DNA from: Stentor coeruleus
Taxonomy: Eukaryota; Ciliophora; Heterotrichea; Heterotrichida; Stentoridae
Assembly (NCBI GenBank): GCA_001970955.1
Contig: MPUH01000034.1
Coordinates: 1-64,000, forward strand
Length of the DNA: 64,000 nt
Direction: 5' to 3'
Of this stretch, positions 38,193 to 47,821 are shown one piece after another. The notes below the pieces were generated by a model. That model searched no databases, was not told where the DNA came from, and was given only the letters and a program-made list of their open reading frames with translations. The position numbers were made by a program, and so were the translations under genes. How positions within the stretch are numbered: the first letter of the stretch is position 1; every line of letters begins with the position of its first letter.

Positions 38193-38678
38193 CCTTACTC
38201 CTGATTTGTGCATATTAGGTGATTTAGATGGTATAAAGGAATTTGAGTTTTTAAGTTCTGCGTTTTGATGAATTAATTGGCTTTTACACTCTGAAATTTC
38301 TTTAGCTGATTGAGTAATTTTGATTCTCAGTTGCTGTTGAAGCTCATTTACTTCTTCTTCTTCTTTTGCTACAAGTTCAGCAAGATAATTACTAGAATAA
38401 GGTTTATTTGAATAAATCCTAGCATTTTGAAGACTTTTTTCAAGCAAGTTTTCATATTCGATTTGATTATTTTCTAAACCTTTCTCTAATGAGCTAATTA
38501 GATTCCGCTGATTTTCTAAAATGCATAATAACATTTGCAGATCTTTGGAAAGTGACTCAACTTCTTTATCATTCTTATGCCCATTGATAAAATTATTTAG
38601 CCTTCCTATGTTTTGCCTGATGATAGTATTCTCTGTTCTTGCACAGTTGTTTTGTTCTTTGATTAAATCGTTCAGCAT
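38148..38678 (-). CDS. Small coiled-coil protein
   Basis: From the Met at 38678 the protein has 176 residues (MLNDLIKEQNNCARTE...). The open frame extends 21 codons further upstream, but that part is hydrophobic and unlike the rest. Nearly the whole chain is predicted coiled coil, with segments such as EVESLSKDLQMLLCILENQR, LVAKEEEEVNELQQQLRIKI and AKEISECKSQLIHQNAELKN. The tail is Lys/Pro-rich and ends KKNKYLPPLE. I recognise no family. The 3' end lies within a duplicated assembly segment, but the duplicated copies agree, so the C-terminus should be right. Confidence 0.7.
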   Translation of the reverse strand: MLNDLIKEQNNCARTENTIIRQNIGRLNNFINGHKNDKEVESLSKDLQMLLCILENQRNLISSLEKGLENNQIEYENLLEKSLQNARIYSNKPYSSNYLAELVAKEEEEVNELQQQLRIKITQSAKEISECKSQLIHQNAELKNSNSFIPSKSPNMHKSGVRLNEQKKNKYLPPLE

Positions 38679-38822
38679 TGTGATTTTATTATAATAAATA
38701 ATTTTAAGGGCTGGACAATAATCAACTAATACAACTAACATTTATTATCAATTTTGCAATATACAAATATAAACTTAGACTAAATATAAGTTTAACAGGG
38801 GGAAGATTTTTATCAACTATTA

Positions 38823-39917
38823 CTAATTATTCTTTGATTTTTTATATGCTGAATATTTTTCATATAGTTTTTGTTTGAACTCTTCAACAGTTTCTAAATC
38901 AATAACACCACCTTGAACTTTATCCGCAAGCTCTTCAAATGTTTCTTTTAATATTTGATACCCATTTGCAACATTAATTTGAGTTTCATGAGGAAGTTTC
39001 GACATATCATTTAAAATATCATCAGCAGGTTCATCGTGATCCTCATTCACAACATTTTCTTCTTGCATAATTTTTTCAGTTTCTTCATTTATAACACCTA
39101 AAAGTGAGATTTTTTCTTCCATTTCTTGGGCATTTAAAAACTGTTTAGGCCAGAATTTCTCATGACAAGTTTCACAACCGCATCTTTCTGAATTCCAATC
39201 TTTTGATAAAAAAACATGATAAGGAAATTCCTTTAAAATTTCAACTGATTCAATTGGGCAACCATTATTACGTACTCTTTTAACTGGATGATCAAAATAA
39301 ATGAATTCTTTATAAGCACTTGGAATAAATTTCCATTCATTAATACATTTAGAGCATATCATGTAATAATTTTCTATATTTTCTGATGGAATTTTCGGAA
39401 TATTTTCTTCATGATAAGTTGAATGATTATGACAATTGTTTGAAAGTTCAATACAGTCTGCATGAAACCAATCATAACATCCAATACACATATACATTTC
39501 ACATTCTCTATCTTCTGAGTCTTCTTGTGAACAAATACAAAATTTACCTAAAAAGTTTTGATTGTAAACATTTTCTTGGTTTTCTCCTGTTTTTTGAATG
39601 AAAGTACAAGGGTTTTTTAAGCGGGAATTGCCACAATCACAACGAAAATTAGATTTTATGCCTATTTCTAATACTTCGTGATCAAGATGACATGCTAAAT
39701 AACAACCTATACAAATACCTGAACCTTGACTATTATTATTGCATGTTTTACATAAGTATAGCTCTTGAGTTATATAACCTTTGTCATAAGAACACTTTCC
39801 TTCTTCACTAGCTTCTATAATTTCTTGTGCTTTTTTACCCATGGCTTCTCTTTTTTTCATAATTACTCCCCATCCTGTAGCAAGATCTATCTCTTGATCC
39901 ATTATATTATGGCGCAA
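38823..39917 (-). CDS. UBR7: UBR7-like protein with UBR box and PHD-type finger
   Basis: A 364-residue frame; the second Met (MDQEIDLATGW, residue 6) is a likelier start. A UBR-type zinc finger spans about 42-107: CSYDKGYITQELYLC, CIGCYLACHLDHEV and FRCDCGNSR. A PHD-type finger follows at about 125-200, with FCICSQEDSEDRECEMYMC, YDWFHADC and ICSKC. This order is that of UBR7. Further Cys pairs (ERCGCETCHEKFW) match the family's third conserved block. In animals UBR7 is a putative chromatin-linked E3 (histone H2B). The UBR box may bind N-degrons. The C-terminal ~100 residues are acidic and helical. It is divergent from the LIN54-like gene, 308 bp away. Confidence 0.9.
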   Translation of the reverse strand: MRHNIMDQEIDLATGWGVIMKKREAMGKKAQEIIEASEEGKCSYDKGYITQELYLCKTCNNNSQGSGICIGCYLACHLDHEVLEIGIKSNFRCDCGNSRLKNPCTFIQKTGENQENVYNQNFLGKFCICSQEDSEDRECEMYMCIGCYDWFHADCIELSNNCHNHSTYHEENIPKIPSENIENYYMICSKCINEWKFIPSAYKEFIYFDHPVKRVRNNGCPIESVEILKEFPYHVFLSKDWNSERCGCETCHEKFWPKQFLNAQEMEEKISLLGVINEETEKIMQEENVVNEDHDEPADDILNDMSKLPHETQINVANGYQILKETFEELADKVQGGVIDLETVEEFKQKLYEKYSAYKKSKNN

Positions 39918-40225
39918 TTTACATTAAATTAAGCTAAGATATTTTTTCTAAAAAACAACTCGACCATACAAATGGATCATGAAGAAATCCTGGCTTTTAT
40001 TAGATAAAAAGAATAAAACGAATAAATAAATATCAAGTTCCACTTGATAAAAAAGTACTCTCTATATTATTTTTTTGGGTAAATTATACCCCACGAAAAT
40101 CTGAACTTATCACAGAAATACATAATTTCTAACTTTTAATACCTAAAATACAAATCTAAAACCTTTATATCTATTAATATGTGGCTTTACATAGCAAGAA
40201 ACACAATAGCATAATATAATTTCAA
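39918..40225. promoter_or_regulatory. Divergent promoter region between UBR7 and the LIN54-like gene
   Basis: 308 bp separating two divergent starts. AT-rich, with C/A-leaning sequence before the + gene. No coding signal. Confidence 0.45.
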
Positions 40226-40705
40226 ATGGATTTGAAAAAAGTTGAAGATCCTAGGTCAGGGGATGTATCTCCATATACCCCTTTCACAAAATTTTGTCTT
40301 AATTCCCTACCTTCGTTATCAAACTTTTCAATAAGAGCAGAAGAAGCTGAAGTGATAATAAAAGAAGAAGAAAAGGATGATGAAACTAACATTCCCTGTG
40401 GATGTTCTAGGACAAAATGCTTGAAATTGTATTGTGACTGCTTCAGTAATAATCGATATTGTATGAATTGTCATTGCAAAAATTGTAAAAACAAACCAGA
40501 GTTCGAAGAATTAAGAGACAGGGCAAAAATATCAACAATTGAAAGAAATCCTGCTGCCTTTAGGCAAGATATCTCACCAACATATAAAGCGTGTCATTGC
40601 AAAAGGTCAGGATGCAAGAAAAAGTATTGTGAATGCTACGAAGCAAATCGTGCATGCACAGCAAATTGCAAATGTGAAGGTTGCAAAAATTTGCCTGTAG
40701 GTTAA
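40226..40705 (+). CDS. LIN54/tesmin-like CXC (CRC) domain DNA-binding protein
   Basis: A compact 159-residue protein made almost entirely of a CRC domain. The first CXC half reads CGCSRTKCLKLYCDCFSNN...CHCKNCKN. The spacer carries the hallmark RNPAAF. The second half reads CHCKRSGCKKKYCECYEANRAC...CKCEGCKN. The DNA-contacting Tyr residues (KLYCDC and KKYCEC) are kept. LIN54, tesmin and TSO1 bind CHR elements (TTYRAA) in cell-cycle promoters, LIN54 as part of the DREAM/MuvB complex. The Stentor-type protein lacks the long extra regions of animal LIN54. Its N-terminal 50 residues are acidic and hold no known domain. No intron is present. Confidence 0.92.
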   Translation: MDLKKVEDPRSGDVSPYTPFTKFCLNSLPSLSNFSIRAEEAEVIIKEEEKDDETNIPCGCSRTKCLKLYCDCFSNNRYCMNCHCKNCKNKPEFEELRDRAKISTIERNPAAFRQDISPTYKACHCKRSGCKKKYCECYEANRACTANCKCEGCKNLPVG

Positions 40706-40892
40706 TCATTTTACTTATAAGTTTTCTTTAAAATTCATATAGAAATAAAGTTTCTATGATAAAATCGCTTATATCATCCAAATATTTTTTTATAAAAGAT
40801 GCTTTAAGGAGAAGAATAAAAATATATTAGTCTAATAAAAAGATATCCTATTTTAACTTTATTCAAGATCTACTAATCAATTTTTATAAACA

Positions 40893-43800
40893 ATGGAAGA
40901 AATTCATAAATGGGTTCAAGAAAGGTATCAAGTAAAAATCCTAGCAATGAGCTCATATGAAGCTACTTCAGTCTTAAGCAATTCTAATCTAACACCAGAG
41001 GAGCTCTTAAATCCATTTTGCGAGATTTCAAACCAATTTTCTGTGAAAAGTTTGACAAAGACCTTGACATTCAATAATTTCCATGTGCAAGTCTTTGAAA
41101 AATTAGAACTCAAACGAAACGACAGTGTTCTAACATCTTTTACTCCTAAAGTAGATTGGCAAGGATCTTTTGATATATCAATAGAAGGTATAAACAATTT
41201 TGTTTCAAAAAACCAAACCCCTTGGTTTATTGNTAGTGTTCTAACATCTTTTACTCCTAAAGTAGATTGGCAAGGATCCTTTGATATATCAATAGAAGGT
41301 ATAAACAATTTTGTTTCAAAAAACCAAACCCCTTGGTTTATTGCTTGGAGAGATGACTTTTTCAAGTCTCTTAATTTCTCTTCACATGAACTTATTGATA
41401 TGCCTTTAGGAATTATATACTTAGCCTCTACTACTGATAATGATCCATTACAAACTTTTCAGACACTTTCTCGTACTCAAGGTCTTCCTCCTCATTACCA
41501 TTCGAAAACTTATGATCCAAATGTCCCAAAAATATTTCTTTTAGTCCATGATCCATCAAAATCATCATTAAACAATAATCAAGTTTCAGCTTTACATGAA
41601 AAACTTTCTAAAGCTTTAAACCCTAGCTTGTGTTATTTTGTTATTATAAATACCGGCAAGCAAAGTGGAAATTCTGCATGGAATAGCCCGGAGTTTTCTA
41701 AGTTTTCTAATGATGAACGACTTAAAATGCAAATGACACTGAATGAAATTTTAGTTAGGGCAATTGTTCCTTATGTTGAGAGTTCATTGAAATCATTAGA
41801 TTTAGTATTAGAACAAAAAAAACGTGGGCTTAAGAACTCGATATCTAAGTTTTTTTCAAAAAAAGAACGTTCAGATAGTTTTTCATTCCAAGTCAACTGT
41901 ATGGAACATGTGTCAAGATTACTTGCTGATTTAGCATTTTTGTTTGGTGACTATGAAGAAGCAGCTAATCATTATAAAGCTGTATGTAATGACTTGAAAA
42001 ATCTTAAAGCTTGGGCACATACTGCTTCTGTTTTTGAAATGATGGCTATTTGTAGTATTTTATGTACTGGAGATACAAAAGAAGCTGAATATTATATGGA
42101 TTTAGCTTATTCTTATTATCAAAAAGCTGGTGATCAAGCTTTGATAGTTAGATGCTTACTTATATATAGACAGTTATTTAATAAACAAGATTATTATAAA
42201 AAAACTGCACTTAAACTTATTGCTAGTGTCAATGATGTTAAAGATATCAAATTTGTATACCCACTTTTTATGGAACAAACCGCATTATGTTATTTACAAT
42301 CATCTCCTTCATATTATAGAAAATATGCTTTTTATCAAGTATTAGCAGGTGATGAGTTTAGGAAATTAGAATTAGTTCAACATGCTTTAAATTGTTATTA
42401 TTCAGCATCACATCTTTATAAAGGTAAAAAATGGGAACATATTGAAATGCATATACAACATATGCTTGGACGTTTTTGTTATTTTCTTAACATGCAAATA
42501 GAATCTGTGCACTTTTTTTTATGTCTTAGTTCATCGGCTAAGCTTTTAAGTCATAGAGAACAACATCAAAAAAAAATTATTAATGAGTTGTTATCAACAA
42601 TAGCCCAATGGACAGCTATACCAACACCTATTGATTTTAACCCGATAACAAAAACTTTAATTCCTTTTCATAAAGATGGTAAACCTATATTAGAATTTTC
42701 ACTTCCTAAAATAGGAGGATTTACTATTCTCTTACCTCAAGATCGATTTCATGGTAGTACTGATATTCTTGGAAGTTATGAAAAATGGAAATCTATGCTA
42801 ACAAAAGATTATTATTGTTTTTTAGATGATTTTGGGTATTTCGATGGGGAGAATATAAAAAATTTAAGTAGGAATTTATACTGTGGAGAAAATATTGAAG
42901 TTGTTGTCAAGTATTTCAACCCAATGAGTTTTGCTCTTTTAGCTGAGAATCTTTCGGTTATTATGGAGCATGAATCAGGTGAAAATATACTAACTCGAGC
43001 TGTAGAAAGAATTGAACTAAATCCTGATGAAGAAAAAAGCATAGTTTTTAATTGTCCACAAGAAAAACCAGGCAAAGTTAAACTTCAAGGGTTCCGGTGG
43101 ATTTTCGGTAACATTTTTTATGGGAGTTTCAAATTCCCCGCTCAAGAATTTTTAGTCAAACCCCCAGTTTCAGGACTTTCTGTTGATTTTATTAATTTTC
43201 CTGAAACTCTTATTGAAGGTGAAGTAAAAAATTTGCAGATTGTTCTTAGAAACCAAAACTTAAACTCAATATCTGCAATACTTATAACATTTTCCCATGG
43301 TTTCCTTTTTGGCAGAAATTTTATTAACCTTAACAATTTAACTCCTGGTGAAGAAAATAAAATTGAAATGTGGATGAGAGGAGAAAAAATAGGTATTCAT
43401 ACTATAAGATTTGTAGTAACATATCAATCTCAAGAAGAAAAACGTTATTGTCGATTACAATCTTCAGTAGAAATCAAACCATCTATTAAAATAAGCACTC
43501 GTTATGATTTCAGTTTGAAAACAATTAATGAATCTATTTTACAACTTTGTATTAAACCAGCTTTACAATCAAAACTTACTATTAAACAAATATCGTCTTT
43601 ATCTTCTCATTCTTTACGACTTATTAAAGAGTTAGGAAATGAAGTTTATTATATTGGCGTGCAAAATGGTGGACATAATTTCATACAATTTGATCAGGAA
43701 TGGCTTGAACCAACTGATATTAGGGCTGGATTTTGTTGGGATATAAAAAATATGCTTAAAAAAGGTGATAGTAATGAACTTGATATTATAATTTCTTGGG

Positions 43801-44222
43801 AATTAGAGACAAATGAAACTGTTCTTAATGGTTATCATTATTTATTAGATTTGAAAATCATGAAGGATAATAAAAAAAATCCTTTTAATATGACTTTATT
43901 TGCCCCAACAACTATAAAACATGATTTCAAAGCTGAACCTATTTGTAAAGTTCCTATTAAGATTTGTGTTAAAAATTTAAGGGAAAAAGTTGTTAAAAAT
44001 TTGCATTTACAAGCAATTCAGGATGAAGAACCTGGAAGTTTTACTTGGGTTGGTTGTACTTCAAGATTTTTTGATAAAGTTGATTCTGGAGATGTGATTT
44101 GTATGGAAGTTTGGGCTGATTTCCAGTTCCCAGGGTGTTACAATTTAAACAAATTCTTATTAAAAGTAAAAGACAAAGCTAAAGATCTACCCAAGCATAT
44201 ACACCAAATTCTTATTAGTTAA
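40893..44222 (+). CDS. TRAPPC8: TRAPPC8 (Trs85) subunit of the TRAPP III tethering complex
   Basis: The frame reads 1109 residues, but 37 are a duplicate created around the N at 41233, so the true protein is probably about 1072. Family landmarks are the N-terminal PFCEISNQFS and PWFIAWRDDFFKSL, and LGIIYLAST...DPLQTFQTLS. Later come YVESSLKSLDLVLEQKKRGLKNSISKFF and the TPR-like helical part LADLAFLFGDYEEAANHYKAVCNDLKN, then KAWAHTASVFEMMA. The C-terminal third is beta-rich (Ig-like) as in the family. TRAPP III activates Ypt1/Rab1 in ER-Golgi traffic and autophagy. No intron is needed. The gene converges with the TPR gene, 67 bp apart. Confidence 0.9.
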   Translation: MEEIHKWVQERYQVKILAMSSYEATSVLSNSNLTPEELLNPFCEISNQFSVKSLTKTLTFNNFHVQVFEKLELKRNDSVLTSFTPKVDWQGSFDISIEGINNFVSKNQTPWFIXSVLTSFTPKVDWQGSFDISIEGINNFVSKNQTPWFIAWRDDFFKSLNFSSHELIDMPLGIIYLASTTDNDPLQTFQTLSRTQGLPPHYHSKTYDPNVPKIFLLVHDPSKSSLNNNQVSALHEKLSKALNPSLCYFVIINTGKQSGNSAWNSPEFSKFSNDERLKMQMTLNEILVRAIVPYVESSLKSLDLVLEQKKRGLKNSISKFFSKKERSDSFSFQVNCMEHVSRLLADLAFLFGDYEEAANHYKAVCNDLKNLKAWAHTASVFEMMAICSILCTGDTKEAEYYMDLAYSYYQKAGDQALIVRCLLIYRQLFNKQDYYKKTALKLIASVNDVKDIKFVYPLFMEQTALCYLQSSPSYYRKYAFYQVLAGDEFRKLELVQHALNCYYSASHLYKGKKWEHIEMHIQHMLGRFCYFLNMQIESVHFFLCLSSSAKLLSHREQHQKKIINELLSTIAQWTAIPTPIDFNPITKTLIPFHKDGKPILEFSLPKIGGFTILLPQDRFHGSTDILGSYEKWKSMLTKDYYCFLDDFGYFDGENIKNLSRNLYCGENIEVVVKYFNPMSFALLAENLSVIMEHESGENILTRAVERIELNPDEEKSIVFNCPQEKPGKVKLQGFRWIFGNIFYGSFKFPAQEFLVKPPVSGLSVDFINFPETLIEGEVKNLQIVLRNQNLNSISAILITFSHGFLFGRNFINLNNLTPGEENKIEMWMRGEKIGIHTIRFVVTYQSQEEKRYCRLQSSVEIKPSIKISTRYDFSLKTINESILQLCIKPALQSKLTIKQISSLSSHSLRLIKELGNEVYYIGVQNGGHNFIQFDQEWLEPTDIRAGFCWDIKNMLKKGDSNELDIIISWELETNETVLNGYHYLLDLKIMKDNKKNPFNMTLFAPTTIKHDFKAEPICKVPIKICVKNLREKVVKNLHLQAIQDEEPGSFTWVGCTSRFFDKVDSGDVICMEVWADFQFPGCYNLNKFLLKVKDKAKDLPKHIHQILIS
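41124..41343. repeat. 109-bp in-frame duplication around an N inside TRAPPC8
   Basis: Positions 41124-41232 and 41235-41343 match except for one C/T difference (GGATCTTTT versus GGATCCTTT). They are separated by N and T. The period is 111, a multiple of three, so the frame survives and the segment SVLTSFTPKVDWQGSFDISI appears twice in the protein. TRAPPC8 relatives have no such repeat that I know of. The single difference suggests two alleles joined in series. Confidence 0.88.
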
Positions 44223-44289
44223 TCATTTTTTTCTATAATAATTGTGATTTTTATTGGCATATACTAATTATTTAATAAAATTTTCAAAG

Positions 44290-45303
44290 TTAAAAATCCA
44301 AGTGCTTAGGCTTTATTTGGAATCTAAATTTCTCAGGTCCCCTTCTTGTTTTAAATATTTTTCCAACACCTTCCCCAAAACTTTTTTCTCTAACTCCATG
44401 AAAATTAAACACAGGGTCATTAACATTTACAGAGTTTTCAGTAGATTTATCATGAGAAGAAATTGAATTCATAGCTAAAGGTGTAAAAGATTCTTGCATA
44501 AACTTTCTTTCCCTTTTTGAACATTGGGATTGTAAAGTCCTTCTTGGATTATATGCAGTTCTTGTACTTTCTGAGGTTCCTCTTCTGGTTGTAAGCTGAG
44601 GAATGTTTGAGAATATAATTTTCCTATTCAAAAGATTCATTTTTGTTTTTAAATTCTTAATTTTGCTTTGAATTAACCCAATAAGATTTTTATCTCTCCA
44701 GTGATTATAACAAAAATCATAAGCATCTAAATACCATTTTTCAGCTGATTTGAAGTCACTTAATTCATCACATATAAATCCGAAATTGTATATCGCAATA
44801 GCTAATGTGCGCTTTTGGGTATCATCTGTTATATAAGATTCTTTTGCAAAAAAATATGCAAGTTTTGCATGTATTTGAGCCTTTGGTAAATCATTTAAAT
44901 CTTCACGATAAATTGCACATGCATTTAGATGAAGGGCAGGGAGTTTTAAATATAGATCAGAATGCTGAGTAACTATTTCTAATGCTTCAAGACATTTACT
45001 TAGAGATTCTTGAGTTAGATTACAGATTCTATAACAAAATGACATACTATTTTTGATATCGCATAAACGGGAAAAATCATCATTTTTTGTGCAAAGGTCT
45101 TCAAGGATCTGAAGTAACTGAAGAGAAACTTTGTATTCTTTTTGTGAAATAAATTCTTGACATGAAGTGTAAAGTTTTGATATTATTTCTATTAACCCTT
45201 CGTTGTTTGAACTTTTTTTGATAAGTTTTGTAAGAAATCCAATAGCTTGTTTTGTGTAGCCCAATTTAAAAAGGCCTATAATTTCAACTAATTCTATTGC
45301 CAT
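44290..45303 (-). CDS. TPR-like helical repeat protein
   Basis: A 337-residue protein. The first ~215 residues are paired helices of TPR type, for example YKVSLQLLQILEDLCTKND, LSKCLEALEIVTQHSDLYLK, KLPALHLNACAIYREDLNDL and FGFICDELSDFKSAEKWYLD. The last is close to the TPR consensus. The remaining ~120 residues are basic, Ser/Arg/Thr-rich and disordered (TTRRGTSESTRTAYNPRRT), with an FNFHGVREKSFGEGVG patch near the end. Such proteins are common ciliate scaffold or ciliary components. I recognise no specific family. No intron is present. Confidence 0.75.
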   Translation of the reverse strand: MAIELVEIIGLFKLGYTKQAIGFLTKLIKKSSNNEGLIEIISKLYTSCQEFISQKEYKVSLQLLQILEDLCTKNDDFSRLCDIKNSMSFCYRICNLTQESLSKCLEALEIVTQHSDLYLKLPALHLNACAIYREDLNDLPKAQIHAKLAYFFAKESYITDDTQKRTLAIAIYNFGFICDELSDFKSAEKWYLDAYDFCYNHWRDKNLIGLIQSKIKNLKTKMNLLNRKIIFSNIPQLTTRRGTSESTRTAYNPRRTLQSQCSKRERKFMQESFTPLAMNSISSHDKSTENSVNVNDPVFNFHGVREKSFGEGVGKIFKTRRGPEKFRFQIKPKHLDF

Positions 45304-45616
45304 TTTTTACTTTGTATTTGCAAGTGTTAAATTATAATGTTATAATTCTAGGTATGTTATTTATCATAAGATTATACACCTTAAGTAATTTTCACAATTT
45401 TTGGTAAGGGTTTTTAATAATAAAAGTTTAAATATTTTTAAAAATTACCAGATGTTCCCATCTCACTAATTTTATTATTAGATTCATTTTTTTATAACTT
45501 TTAAATACAAGATTGAAGTAGCCGATTATAATAAATATAAAAATTCTTAGCTTGTATTAAAAAATTTAACCTTTAAGTGTATAGTTTATAAAAATCTGAT
45601 TTAATTAATATAATAA
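45304..45616. other. Divergent intergenic region upstream of the first TMEM8-like gene
   Basis: 313 bp of AT-rich sequence between the TPR gene (-) and the first TMEM8-like gene (+). No coding or RNA signal is seen. Confidence 0.45.
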
Positions 45617-47617
45617 ATGTATTTAATAGTCTTAAGCATTTCTTTGCTTTTTATTGTCTCAGGACAAGAGTCTATAAAAATCAGTTCTCAATACATTTCA
45701 GGGAATTGCATGAAAATGCTTTCAATATTCGAGAAAATATACTTACCCGAAATTCCTTTAATATACCTAAAACTCTCAATAAGACTTGATGATCTCGACC
45801 CTGAACTTAGTGAATATCCAACCCCAAAACCAAAAACATTTATCAGATACGATGCTGTCCCAAATGAAAATTTTTACTCTTATAAAGTATCACTAAAAAA
45901 ATCAAAAACAATTCTAGCGATCTCTGAAGCTTATCCTAGATATAGTAAGTTTCTTGTTATAAGAATAGATGGTGGTTTATTAGATTCTTTACATATTATG
46001 AATGCTTATACTGTAAAAGGATGGGATTACTATATAACTTTAAATGCTTATTATTGCCCTTCTGGTTTATATACAATCTTACCTATTTTTAATACAGAAT
46101 TTTATGATTCAAATATTTGCAATTCAAAAATCTTCACTTCTTCAGAATTATCTCAAGGAAGTAACCCATTAATGATATTCACCCCACCAACTACTGAATT
46201 AATGGAAATCCATACAAATACTAATTTTACTATTAGTCCTAACAACTTTTGCAATAATTTAACTTCAGGAAATCAATCAATATTAAATCCTATTTCAGGT
46301 TGGTGGTTTCTTATAGTAAACTATGATAATAATTCCTTTTTTTCTCTATCATTTCAACCTTGTAATATAAATATATCAACTACTTGTAATAATCAACCAT
46401 TGCAACATATTGATTTTATCCCAATATTCAACAAAATACCATCAAGTTCTACATTTAAAAAAACAATTTCAAGTCAAATTATTCAAATATCATTAGAAAT
46501 ATTAGAAAGTCAAATAAAATATAGATATGGTATAGAAATTTATTCAAAAGAAAATGAAATAGATAAAATTTTCTATGGACCAAGAGGTGTGAGTACTCAA
46601 AGAAAATTATGTAATAATCATGATCAGTATTGCAAAAATAAAGGAAATTCTTTTATGGGAGAGTTAGAATATTTAGAATATGGAATCCAATATATAACTA
46701 TTTATATGAAAAACAGTTCATCATATCAATTTGGGCTTTTTAAAACTAAATCAGGTGATAATATGTGTCATGATAATCCAACTTGGGATTATGATGATAT
46801 AGCATATTATTGTTTTTGCTTACAAAATAAAGCAGGATTTTATTGCCAAAAAGATGCGATTAGTAATTCAATATATATGCTTTCAGTTATGATGCTAACA
46901 ATTAGTAATCTTGCTATGATCCCTGCTGTTGTTTATGGGATAAAAACTCATGCTTATGTAGAAGCAACAAGTTATGCTGGAAATATGATTGCAAGCTATA
47001 TTTACCATTTTTGTGATGAACAATATTATTGTTTTAACTTTCCTTATCAAACTCTTATTTCTATTGATTTCATATTAAGCTATTATAGTATTTGTATTAG
47101 TATTGTTTTTCTAAGCAAAATCTCTCAGCCAAAAATCAAATACTCACTGAATCTTTTAATTCTTATTATTCTAATGTATATTGGCCTTGGTACAAATTTT
47201 GATTCAACTATTATTGTTGCTATTGTGTTAACTTTAGTTTCTATGGTACCATTATCGAGATATTTTTATTTTATTTATGTTATTTCAAAAAGAGATTATA
47301 ATAAACGCTTTTCATGTTTAGCTTTCAAAATGTTTTTTTATACTTATGAGAATTTTAGATTGAGGTGGCTTGTCTATTCGATTATTTGTTTAATTTCAGC
47401 TATAATAAACAGAGCTTTAGAAAATAATACGAATTATTATATTGTAAGAATTATATAGACTCATTCATTTTGGCATTTATCTATTATGTTTTGTGCTTTA
47501 TGTGTACTGAGAGGTGTTAATATGAAAAATATTGGGTTTTATATTGAAGATAAAGATGAAGACAAAGAGTCTAGAGTTCAGCTAGCTGAAACTTCTTTAT
47601 TATCAGTAAATAATTAG
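45617..47617 (+). CDS. TMEM8: TMEM8/PGAP6-like membrane protein (CREST superfamily), copy 1, one intron
   Basis: Exons 45617-47443 and 47459-47617, with intron GTAAGAATTATATAG at 47444-47458, give 661 residues. A signal peptide (MYLIVLSISLLFIVSG) precedes a ~390-residue extracellular region and a Cys-rich EGF-like motif (YYCFCLQNKAGFYC). About seven transmembrane helices follow. The helix motif ASYIYHFCDEQ (Ser-x3-His464, Asp467) and the spliced THSFWH (His611, His615) match TMEM8 TFYHACDQ and THSIWH. They form the presumed metal-dependent hydrolase site of the CREST superfamily. Animal PGAP6 is a GPI-specific phospholipase A2 that sheds GPI-anchored proteins. Without splicing the final His pair is lost, so the intron is functionally decisive. 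The substrate is inferred. Confidence 0.87.
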
Positions 47618-47821
47618 TTAATTAGATATATGAAAATTTATAAATTTGTGATAGGATTGAAAAATACTAATAACTCATGAATTATCAAATGAAATAAACA
47701 TCACTTCAAATTTCTAAAAATATTTTCACTTAATTTATGAATTATTTTCCTTATCCATAAAAAAAGTAAACAAAAAATATTTATTTAAGACTTTTTATCA
47801 TGCATTTCAAAATATGTAAAA

